DNA from: Methylophilus sp.
Lineage (GTDB): Bacteria > Pseudomonadota > Gammaproteobacteria > Burkholderiales > Methylophilaceae
Direction: 5' to 3'
NCBI RefSeq assembly: GCF_008015755.1
Contig: NZ_SSGF01000006.1
Coordinates: 62,001 to 126,000, forward strand
DNA: 64,000 nt
Part shown: positions 53,233-62,800 of the stretch, in pieces
Layout: each line of letters opens with the position of its first letter
Numbering within the stretch: the stretch's first letter is position 1
Translations under genes and position numbers: made by a program
Notes under the pieces: generated by a model
The model's input: only the letters and a program-made list of their open reading frames with translations
Databases searched by the model: none
What the model was told of the DNA's origin: nothing

Positions 53233-54220
53233 AGCATCGTCTAGCATACACGCCCATGTGGCCACACAAAACCAGCACAAAGTGCTGTTCACAGCCGGGC
53301 CTGCGAGCTTGCTCGAAGAAAACCTGCTTGGATTGCGCCCTTGTTTTGGCCGTGGTGATGTAGATTACAATCAGGTAGAAGATGCGGTATTAAGCGCGCT
53401 CAAAACCATGACAGGGCACACACAGATTGCGCGCCTGCAAGGCTCAGCCAGCCTGGCGCTGGAAATCGCCAGTCTGAACTTTTTACACGGCAAGGTACTG
53501 GTCATCGACAGTGGGTATTACGCCCAGCGATTAGCCAGCTTTGCGCAACTGGCGCAACGCACGGCAGGTGAAGTGTCACTGGTCACCGTCTGCGACTGGC
53601 AGCAATTGACCAATGTCAGCGGTAAATATGACTGGGTCGTCGCCTGCTACACCGAAACCAGCGCCGGTTTATTACTGCCCATAGAGGATTTACGCGCCCT
53701 GGCAGACCGTGTCGGCGCGCAGCTGATGCTGGATGCCACCGCCTCTATCGGCCTCGAAGCCGATCACAATCTGGCTGATGTGATTGCCTACAGCTCCTGC
53801 AAAGGCCTGTTTGGTCTCACCGGTGCCTCATTTATTGCGTTTAACCAGTTACCCAAACACGAGGTCGACTCGTTTTACCTTAACCTGGCCACACATCTCG
53901 AACGCCGCATGACTGGCCCTTATCATGCCATCGCCTCTTTATATGAAGTGTTGCCCAAGCATACCGATTTGCGCGAAGCCGTGTTTATCAACAAGGCGCA
54001 GATGCTGAAGAAAATTGCCGCTTACACCACCCACCCTGTGCATTATCAACCAGTGCTATGCACCTGGGTCGATGCCAAGGTCAGCAGCCAGGATGCGCGC
54101 GCCGTGCTTTACCAGCCACGCGGCATCAGCCGTGGCAGCGTGGTGTGCCATTTAGGCGAAGCACACCTGGGTAGTACCGCACGCGGCGCCATCCTCGATT
54201 TACTGGAGTTACAGCCATGA
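53225..54220 (+). CDS. 2-aminoethylphosphonate-type transaminase (class V)
   Basis: A 331-residue PLP enzyme of the class V aminotransferase family. VLFTAGPASLLEENLLGLRPCFGRGD is the N-terminal pattern seen in 2-AEP and serine-pyruvate transaminases; LMLDATASIGLEADH has the cofactor-binding Asp, and IAYSSCKGLFGLTGASF carries the PLP lysine. Directly after mutase and decarboxylase, it should make 2-aminoethylphosphonate from phosphonoacetaldehyde. It is a little shorter than PhnW (~360-370 residues) and may belong to a separate biosynthetic subfamily. Its stop overlaps the next ATG (ATGA). Confidence 0.87.
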   Translation: MPEASSSIHAHVATQNQHKVLFTAGPASLLEENLLGLRPCFGRGDVDYNQVEDAVLSALKTMTGHTQIARLQGSASLALEIASLNFLHGKVLVIDSGYYAQRLASFAQLAQRTAGEVSLVTVCDWQQLTNVSGKYDWVVACYTETSAGLLLPIEDLRALADRVGAQLMLDATASIGLEADHNLADVIAYSSCKGLFGLTGASFIAFNQLPKHEVDSFYLNLATHLERRMTGPYHAIASLYEVLPKHTDLREAVFINKAQMLKKIAAYTTHPVHYQPVLCTWVDAKVSSQDARAVLYQPRGISRGSVVCHLGEAHLGSTARGAILDLLELQP

Positions 54221-54630
54221 TGCAGCCAGCAAAACGCATTATGGTCGATATGTCAGCCACGCTGATCCACCACGGCCACGTGCGCCTGTTAAAAGCCGCC
54301 AAACAACTAGGCCATGTGGTGGTGGCCTTAACCACCGACGAAGAAATCCGCGCCAAGAAAGGCTACGAGCCCGAGCTGGATTATGCTGCCCGTGCCGAGG
54401 TGTTACTGGCCATGCGCGATGTCGACGAAGTCGTGCCTAGCCCCTGGCTGCTCGATGAAGCCTTTTTGCAACAACACAAGATAGACCTGCTGGTGCATGG
54501 CCACGACAACAGTAATCCGATTGCAGCCGACAAGCTATATATTTTGCCACGCACCGAAGGCATCAGCAGCACCTTGTTGCGTGCCCGCGTGCTCAAAGCC
54601 GTCAGTCAAAAAATGGAAGCAAACACATGA
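54217..54630 (+). CDS. Second TagD/GCT-like cytidylyltransferase
   Basis: A 137-residue stand-alone nucleotidyltransferase. MVDMSATLIHHGHVRLLKAAKQLGHVVVALTTDEEI contains the HxGH motif and RTEGISSTLLRARV is the C-terminal RTxGISTT motif, both in consensus form. The family joins CTP to a phosphorylated alcohol such as glycerol-3-phosphate. The operon therefore has two such domains, the other fused to PEP mutase, so either two substrates are activated or one copy has diverged. ATGA overlaps at both ends show strict translational coupling. Confidence 0.88.
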   Translation: MMQPAKRIMVDMSATLIHHGHVRLLKAAKQLGHVVVALTTDEEIRAKKGYEPELDYAARAEVLLAMRDVDEVVPSPWLLDEAFLQQHKIDLLVHGHDNSNPIAADKLYILPRTEGISSTLLRARVLKAVSQKMEANT

Positions 54631-55325
54631 GTAACCTCTGGCAACAGATTTGGGAAAAACGTACGCTGCAACCGCAACACGCCATCACGCTGGATACCTT
54701 GATTGCGCTCGATGGCTTTGACAGCGGCGCAGGCAAAATCAACCTGGCAGACTGGCAGGAATATACCCGCCGTATCAGTGACAAACTGGGACTTAAGTCT
54801 GGCGACTCAGTGTTTGAAGTCGGTTGCGGTGCTGGGGCGTTTTTATACGCCTTGCGCCAGCAACACAGCCTGACGGTGGGTGGCCTCGATTATGCCGCCG
54901 GACTCATAGAAGCCGCCCAGCAAGCCATGCCGGATGGTGACTTCCAGGCGCAATCTGCGCAAACCATGGCCACCGAGCCGCAATATGATTTTGTGATCGC
55001 CAACAGCGTGTTTCATTATTTTGATGAAGCCATGGCAGCCCAGGTGTTCCAGGCTATGTGGCAAAAAGCCAGAGTTGGCGTCGCCATTCTCGATATTCCG
55101 CATGCCGCGACGCGCGACGCCTGCGAGCACGCCCGCCGCGATGCGCTGAGCATTGCCGAATATGAAGAAAAATACCGTGGCTTGCACCACACCTATTACA
55201 CGCCTGAGTGGTTTAGCCAGCAATTGCCAACCAAACCACAGCAGGTATTTGAAAGCTGCGTGCCAAATTACGCACAAAGCCAATACCGTTTCAGTGTTAT
55301 TTTTACTAAACGCTTGCATGGATAA
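54627..55325 (+). CDS. Class I SAM-dependent methyltransferase of the phosphonate operon
   Basis: A 232-residue methyltransferase with motif I VFEVGCGAGAFLYALRQQ (near residue 62), GGLDYAAGLIEAAQQAM and YDFVIANSVFHYFDEAMAAQV. It has no membrane segments. The position between a cytidylyltransferase and a CDP-alcohol transferase suggests methylation of the phosphonate or its nucleotide-activated form, for instance N-methylation of 2-aminoethylphosphonate. That substrate is an inference. It starts in an ATGA overlap and ends 6 bases before the next gene. Confidence 0.83.
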   Translation: MSNLWQQIWEKRTLQPQHAITLDTLIALDGFDSGAGKINLADWQEYTRRISDKLGLKSGDSVFEVGCGAGAFLYALRQQHSLTVGGLDYAAGLIEAAQQAMPDGDFQAQSAQTMATEPQYDFVIANSVFHYFDEAMAAQVFQAMWQKARVGVAILDIPHAATRDACEHARRDALSIAEYEEKYRGLHHTYYTPEWFSQQLPTKPQQVFESCVPNYAQSQYRFSVIFTKRLHG

Positions 55326-55331
55326 GCCATC

Positions 55332-56720
55332 ATGACGACTACCCCACACCAACCCGTGTTTACTTTCTTTTATACCGACAACTGCGAGCGCCAGGCCTTA
55401 GCGCCGGTGGCCGATGAGATCGCCAGCAGAGGCTATGTGATTCAATGGAGCACCAACTCCAAGCAATATGCTGAGGTCGGAGTGTATTGTGAGCACGCGT
55501 GCAAACCGAATGCCGGATTTTCCGTCATCCTGCTACATGACCTGGCGCAGCGCCATGATATCTGGCCACACTTCTGGCATCACGAACCATGGTCGGCGTT
55601 TGATATCGGCGTGGTGCCTGGCCCAGCCTGGGTTGAGCGCTGGCAGACACAAGCCAATTTTAAGCAGGCACAGCCCAAATTAGGCATGTTTGACCTCGGT
55701 TGGCCCAAAGCCGACCTGGTCTACCGCAACCAGGACACCTTTAAACAGGAGGCGCAAAAACTGCGTGAACAACTGGGCCTGAAATATGAGCACTCCATCC
55801 TCTATGCGCCCTCCTGGGAGAACCATGGCAAGCAGGATGAGTTTGTACAGGCCCTGAAAGACTTACCAGTCAACTTGCTGTTAAAACAAGCGCCCTGGTC
55901 AGACAAATATCGCTGGGTGCTGAATAATATTGACGAGATGGACGCCCTGCATCGCAATTACGCCGACAACGTGTATGTCGTCGATCGCGAAATCAGCATC
56001 ATGTATTGCTTAGGCCTGGCCGATGTCATGGTCTCGGATGAGTCCAGTGTGCTGACAGAAGCCTTGCTGCTGGATGTGCCTGGCATTGCCGTCACCGACT
56101 GGTTGATTCCAGACACTAATCCACCACGTCCGGCCAGTGTGCCCTACGACTATGTAATTAAAACCGTGAAAGCCGACTTGCGCCGCACGGTTGAAGACGT
56201 GTTGCAAAACGCCGCCGTCTATCAACAACAGATCACAGAAAACAAACAACATCAGTTTGCCAACCTAGGCCAAAGTGCAACCTTGATTGCCGATAACATT
56301 CTCGCTGCCCTCGCTGGCGCAACAGAATTGCCGACACCAGCGATCAAATCCCAGGTAGAGATTGACCGCAACACGTATCACTATGCAGAAAAACTGGCCG
56401 CCGAAGGTGATTTGAAATTGTCGACGCAAGTCATGCTGGAGTTGATTAAAAAAGAAAGCTGCTGCTGGGAGCCCTACAATGACCTGGGCACCTTGTTGGT
56501 CAGCCAGGGCCAATTTGAAGATGCTGAGCTGTTGCTTGAAAAAGCCGTGCTGCTGGCACAAGAAAATGCCACGATCCCCCTCAGCAACCTGACTGAGGTG
56601 TATTGCCTGCAAGAAAAAGCCGACAAAGCCTTGCTGACCCTGGCCAAACTCAGTCAATACACACCTAACCCGGTTGGTTCTATTCCGCATATCCGCCGTT
56701 GCATGGAAACCATGTTTTAA
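55332..56720 (+). CDS. TagB/TagF-like CDP-alcohol phosphotransferase with C-terminal TPRs
   Basis: A 462-residue protein. Residues ~1-345 resemble the CDP-glycerol glycerophosphotransferase (TagB/TagF) family: LYAPSWENHGKQDEF, VYVVDREISIMYCLGLADVMVSDESSVLTEALLLDVPGIAVTDW, with the conserved SDESSVLTEALLLD nucleotide-site motif. Residues ~350-460 are TPR-like: WEPYNDLGTLLVSQGQFEDAELLLEKAVLLAQ. It should transfer a phospho- or phosphono-CMP-activated group to an acceptor. TPRs are unusual in TagF relatives and match the TPR-based flagellin transferases across the terminators, suggesting a protein or glycoprotein acceptor. Confidence 0.83.
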   Translation: MTTTPHQPVFTFFYTDNCERQALAPVADEIASRGYVIQWSTNSKQYAEVGVYCEHACKPNAGFSVILLHDLAQRHDIWPHFWHHEPWSAFDIGVVPGPAWVERWQTQANFKQAQPKLGMFDLGWPKADLVYRNQDTFKQEAQKLREQLGLKYEHSILYAPSWENHGKQDEFVQALKDLPVNLLLKQAPWSDKYRWVLNNIDEMDALHRNYADNVYVVDREISIMYCLGLADVMVSDESSVLTEALLLDVPGIAVTDWLIPDTNPPRPASVPYDYVIKTVKADLRRTVEDVLQNAAVYQQQITENKQHQFANLGQSATLIADNILAALAGATELPTPAIKSQVEIDRNTYHYAEKLAAEGDLKLSTQVMLELIKKESCCWEPYNDLGTLLVSQGQFEDAELLLEKAVLLAQENATIPLSNLTEVYCLQEKADKALLTLAKLSQYTPNPVGSIPHIRRCMETMF

Positions 56721-56760
56721 GGCCATTCAATCGTTTTAAATCGCCATACAGCAGCTACAC

Positions 56761-56792
56761 AATCCGGCCACAGCAATGTCGCCGGATTTTTT
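56761..56792 (+). terminator. Rho-independent terminator of the phosphonate operon
   Basis: AATCCGGC (56761-56768) pairs with GCCGGATT (56781-56788) around a 12-base loop, followed by a run of T. It lies 41 bases after the stop of the TagF-like gene on the plus strand. Confidence 0.85.
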
Positions 56793-56823
56793 GTTGACTG
56801 TGCGATTTCAACAGGCAACAAAA

Positions 56824-56849
56824 AAGCATGCACATCACTGTGCATGCTT
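56824..56849 (-). terminator. Rho-independent terminator of the giant glycosyltransferase gene
   Basis: AAGCATGCACA (56824-56834) and TGTGCATGCTT (56839-56849) form an 11-bp stem with a TCAC loop. On the minus strand the stem runs into TTTTTTG, a good intrinsic terminator just after the 56869 stop. Confidence 0.9.
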
Positions 56850-56868
56850 GTTGAATCACCGCTGCTGC

Positions 56869-59800
56869 TTATGTAAACAATTGACGTACCGGCAACTCGG
56901 CACGCGTAAACTCAGCGGTGAGGCCATTCACCACATGCTCTGGTGAACCCTGTGTCATGTTCTGCAAACGGTTAAACACGCTAATCAAGGCCTGCAATTG
57001 ATCATCACGATAATGGTAGCCATTGGCCTCCAGCACCGCCAGCGTCAAGCTGCCAAGGTTGGTTGGCGTGCTGGCATGCGGTTTACCGCAACTACGCACG
57101 CGATGCAAAGTGAGGAACAAACCACGCAAGGCAACAAACGCCACTGGCAGCGGGATTGCAAAGTCCCATTCCAGGTCAAAGAAATGGCCTTGGCCGTTTT
57201 TGTCCATGACAAAGTTGGTCGGGGTGGCGTCAAAATACTGCGAAGGCAACAAGGCCGAATAGCCTGCAAATTCCGGCAAGGTTTTGCCGCCGGTCAGCGC
57301 AGCCGCTTCCAGGCCTTGCAACCATGGCGCAGCCCACGCTGCTAAATCTTCTACACGCCAACCTGGGCGGTTCATCAACTGGGTCAGTTTGTCCATCCAC
57401 AACTGACCGCCATGGTAAGGCGCATGCTCCCAATCGGCTTGCAGCAATTGCGCCGTTTCGCCGGTATTGCGCGTACGGGTGGCCAGGCCTTGTGCATCAT
57501 GCACAAACTGGGTTTCTTTGCTAAACACGGCCTGGCGCTGGCAGCCATAATGTGCTGCCAAGACGTCCGGATGCAATTTTCCAGACTGACGTTGCGGATA
57601 AGCGACAAACATAAAGGAGTTAGCCACATCTTCTACCAGGTTATTGCGTGCAATCACCTGCCAGGCATTTTCTAATGAGAAGGTCGGGTGACGTGGCGAT
57701 TGTCTGTCATGCACCACTGAACCAGCGGCTAAGGCACCGACATCCCAACCTGCGGCACGGTGAGCCTGGTTAAAGCCCTCAGGATAAATCACGCTGACTG
57801 GGGTTTTGTAATCAGGCAATGGTACGTAAAGCTCTGTCGTTTCAAAACCGGCGCTGCGAATCAAGGCATCCAGCTCTACTCGGCCAAACGTGATCGGGCT
57901 GGTTGTGCTGTAAGAATCATTAATGCCATACATGGCCTGCCCCATGTGGTCTTCAGGCGCGCCGCAGAAATACTTGAGGCCGAGCTGGTTTTCAATCGCC
58001 ACAATCAGCATGCCATCTTCTTTAAGGAAAGACTTGGCTGTTTGCAGCAAAAAGCGCAAAGGATCAGCTTCTTTGACATAGACCTGCGCATATTCAAGCA
58101 CGCCAATCAGCGTCACCACATCAAACTTTTCGTCAGTTTCAAACGCCTGGATGAGGTCAGAATAAATGGTCACATTATTTAGGTCTGCACAACGCTGGCC
58201 AATCACGCGTGCACGGTTTGGGCTGCCTTCCAGCGCGACCACTTCGCCCCCCAACTCACCGAGGAAACGCGTAATTGCACCACAACCTGCCCCTAGTTCG
58301 AGCACTTTACCGTTAGCAATTTTGTCAGCAAACGGGCGCAGCAAATTGGCACGCTGTGAAGTGAGGTGATAGTAGCTAGGCCAGTCTGTGGCTTTGGCCG
58401 CCAACTCACTTGAAAACACGCTCTTGTCACGAGACTGGCGGATCATGTCATACAGGCGCTGTTCGGCATTGCCTACATCCTGGTAGCCAAATGCTTCGTT
58501 TTGCGCACGCTGGTAAAAATTGTCTTCCGCACGGTAAATATACGGACCTTTACGCACAGCATCCGCTGCTGGCTGGCTGTACTGCTGTTGCAGTGCATCG
58601 GCATCGGCCGCAGCCAGGCCATTCTGGCGGGCAAATGTGATGACATCCAGCACCTCATTTTTTGGCGCGGTCAGTGACAACACCTCAATATAGGCTTGCC
58701 AATAGGCCGGTTGTTTTGGAGCCAGGATCACCGCTTGCTCCAGCAATGGCAATACCTCTTCTGCCTTGCCTGCTTGCTGTGCCAGCAAGCCCAATTGGTA
58801 ATAAGTCGGCGCATGTTTGTCATCAATGCGCAAAATTTCCTGATAAAAGTGCATCGCCTGGGCCAAGTCGCCTTTTTCCTGCATCTGCAGTGCCTGCTGA
58901 AACACTTCAGTAATCGAGTCTTGCAGTGCGCTAGCTTGTGGGTTTAGTGTTGTATTCATGGGGATACCTTTATCAGAGGGTTCAGTCGCGCCCAGCGCAA
59001 CAGAAGGTTCTTTCAGCGTTAAAGAGGGAATAGCAAAACTGCTCGCAGCCTGCCCCTGGCACCAGCGCTGCCACATCTGGCGCATGGCCTGTGACAGGGA
59101 CTGTGCCAATGGCGCAGGCTGTGCCAGCGGAGACTGCGTAAAAAGGGTGCGCATCGTGGCGCGTAAATCAGCCAATGCCTGCAGATCAGACAACACCTGC
59201 GCGGCCTGTTGTACATAGTGCGTTGGGCTTGCGGCAATATAGTCATTCAAGCCCAGATGCTGCATCAAGGCCATGGCACCACGGCTAGCCAGGCGATCAC
59301 CTGCCACACACAGCGTAGGCACGCCCATCCATAAAGCATGCGCGGTCGTGGTCACGCCGTTAGACGGAAAGGTGTCCAGGCAAATATCCACCTGATGATA
59401 TTGCTGCAAATAACGCAGCATACCGGTGCGGGCATAAAACGATAAACGGTCTGCCGTGATGCCTGCCTCAGCAAACCATTGCTGCACATGCGCACAAGCG
59501 CCCGCCTCTGCCATGCCGCCCAACACCATGCGACTGCCAGCGTAGGCTTGCATCACGGCAGTCCATTGCTGCACCGTGGCCTGGGTAATTTTGTTGGGGC
59601 GGTTAAAGCAGCCAAAAGTGATATAGCCATTGCTGAGTGCAGGCAAAATATTCACATCCGGCGCTTGCGGATGCGGCACAAATGGCGCATTCACAGGCAA
59701 CTGCACCAGTTGCTCGGTAAACTGCTGGTCAAACTGCCCGGCAGGCAACAATGCACTGTCTGCCAGGTAATAATCGATTGACGTCAGGCCTGTGGTATTC

Positions 59801-62800
59801 AAATAGCCCAACCAACTGGCCTGCACCGGTGCCGGTTTTCTGGCGAAGGTTAGCAAACGGTTGCCGGCAGTATGGCCGGACAAATCCATCAGAATATCGA
59901 TCTGGTCTTGTCGGATAGTCTCAGCCAGCGCATCATCAGACAGATTTGAAACCACGCGCCATTGTTTGAAATACTGACGCATCTCGGCCGTGACTTCGTC
60001 TTCCAGGGTGTAATTGGCATAGGCAAACAGTTGTAATGTGTTGTCCTGCGCCAATCCAGGCAATACAGGCAACAGAAAATGCGCCACTGAATGCGCACGC
60101 AAATCGGCAGAGACAAACCCTACGCGTAGTGGCCGCTGTGCCTCACGCGTATTGCTATGCGGCCGCCAATCGGCTTTTAACGGTGCCTCATAGAGTGCGG
60201 CATAAGCCGTATGCGCTTGTAACAAGGCTTCGTTATCCACATGCGCGGCATGCGTCATGCAAAACAGCAAGTTGCTAAAGCAATCGGCATACTGCGGCTG
60301 CAAGCGCAGCGCCTGTTTGAATTGCTTGATGGCTTCATCGACCTCGCCCAAATCTTTGAGCACACTGCCCAGATTGTTATACGCCGCGGCGTAGTCTGGT
60401 TTCAGGTGTATGGCCTGGGCAAAGGCGTCTGCAGCCGCATTGAGATCATTTTGCGCCTTGAGCACTAGCCCGTAGTAGCAATGCTCTTCAGCGCTGTGCT
60501 TATTCAGCGCCAGTGCATTGCTGGCCGCGGTTCGTGCATCTTTTTTCTGGATCATCAACACGTCTGACAGCATTTTCCAGCCACTGAGCCAGGCCGGATA
60601 TTGCTGCAATAGCGTGTGCAATTCACCTTCCATCTCGTCATATTGCTGTTGTTCGAACAAGCCAAGCAATGCGTGCTGGACTTGATCTGACGGCTGTACA
60701 TTAGTCGTTTGCACTGGCAACTGCCAGTCTTGCATCAGCGCTTGTAACGCCTGGGTATGCTGGCCGCTGTTAACGGCTTGCGCCACTACTTGCTCCAGCT
60801 CAGCTGTTGCATCGCTGTGTTTGAGTGCCGACAGATAGCTGCTTAATAACTGCCACTGACTTGGGGCCAGCGCATACGCCTGTGCCAGCAAATGCAAGGC
60901 CTCTGTTGGCTGTTGGTTGTGCCAATAAATCAAGCCCAGATTATGTGTGGCGAGGGCGTGATGAGCATCTACTGCCAGAATTTCTTGGTAAAGCTGTGTG
61001 GCCGTGGCAAAGTCACCCTGCTGCTGCGCACTTGAGGCCAGGTCAAAGACCTCGGCCATAGCGGCCTGCATCGCTGGAGACGTAGTCTGTGCGACTGGCG
61101 TTGCCTCCCATTTTTGGTGGTAACTCACATAGGTTTCGCGCCAACGGGCACTGCCAAACGCGCCGCCACTCTGGTGTGTCATACGCACTGGCCACACGCC
61201 TAGTTTCAACCCGGCACGTGTCGCCGTGCGACAAAAATCCAAGTCATAAAAATGAAACTCAAACTGCTGGTCAAAACGGACACCGCTTTGTAATAAGGTC
61301 TGCTTGTGCGCGGCCAAAAATACGCCATCCATGAGCTGGCATTCGCCAGACACGTCGCCATAACTGGAGGCTGGCCCAAACGCATGCTGACCATGGCTGA
61401 CCGCGCCGCGCAAATATTTGGCATCATCCCAGGTGAATTGCAAATCGACAAAGCACCAACCAGGCTGACCTGCCTGCACTCTTGCATTGCCCGCAATGCC
61501 AATCACATCATAGTGGTCCAGGCCGCGCTGTATAGTGTGGACAAAGGTGTTTTCGTCCAGCCAGACATCATCGTGGATGAGTACCAGCAAAGCCTGGTCT
61601 GGCGCGGCGGAAATCGCTTCGTTAAACACTTGCGACAAACCACGTGTATTTTCATAAGCCACCACTGGCATCAAACGCTTATCCTGCTGCATATGGCGCT
61701 GGAGTGAGCGGCCAAGGGCAGATTCACCCCAGAAAGCTTGTTCTGTCATGCGCGTCGCGCTGACGATCCACACGGGCTGCTCACCGCTAAAAGCGTCCTG
61801 TACTGGCGACTCAGCCAGTAATTGTTGTGCTGTCAGCTGCGGCAGGGCCTGTTGCCATAACTTGAACAATAATTGCTCAAAGTCCTGGGCAAACTGGTCT
61901 GCATTCATCAAGGGCGAAGCTAAAACTTGCTGGCGCAGTTGTGCGCGCAAGGTTGCCAATGCAGCTAAATCACTGGTCAAGGCAATGGCTTTGCGCACGT
62001 AATCCTCACGACTGTTGGCTACCCAGTCATGCAGGCCTGCGCAATGCATCAAGCTTGCGCCTTGGCGGGCGATTAATGTTTCGCCCAGCAACGTCAGTGT
62101 AGGCACGCCCATCCACAAAGCTTCACAGGTTGTGGTGCCGCCAGTAAACGGGAAGGTATCCAGAATCACATCAATCTGGTGATGGTTACGCAGGTATTCA
62201 TCTCTGGGCACCATGCCATGCAAAGTGCAACGCTCAGGGGAAATGCCATATTGCTGCAATCTGGCGAGCGCTTCTGCGCGTACCAAGCCATCATTAAAGG
62301 CTTTGGTTTGCCAGAACAGTTTGGCCGTTGGCAAGGCTTGCATTACCTCGCCCCAGCAAGACAATACGTCATCGCTGACCTTGCTGTAGTTTTGAAAACA
62401 ACCAAAGTTGATGGCGCCGTTAGTCAGTGCAGGCAAGTCATTGACAGCAATCTCAAACGGCGGCGCGGTAAAGCACATGCGCGTATGAGGCAGGTGCACT
62501 ACTTGCTCGGTGAATTGGATCGCGACCTGCGCATCGATACTGATGGGGTCGGCGATCACATAATCCATCACCGGCAAGCCAGTGGTTCCCCAATAGCCCA
62601 ACCAGGTTGCCTGCACGGGCGCAGGTTTATGGGCAAAAATAGGCAAACGTGTACCGCCGGACAAGCCTGATAAATCGAGCAGGATGTGAATCCCATCTTC
62701 ACGAATCTGTTTAGCGGCTTGTGCATCGGTCAACCCGGCCAATGAGCGCCACTGGTTGCAGAGGTCTTTCAGCTCATGTGAAAACGCATCTTCGCGGCCG

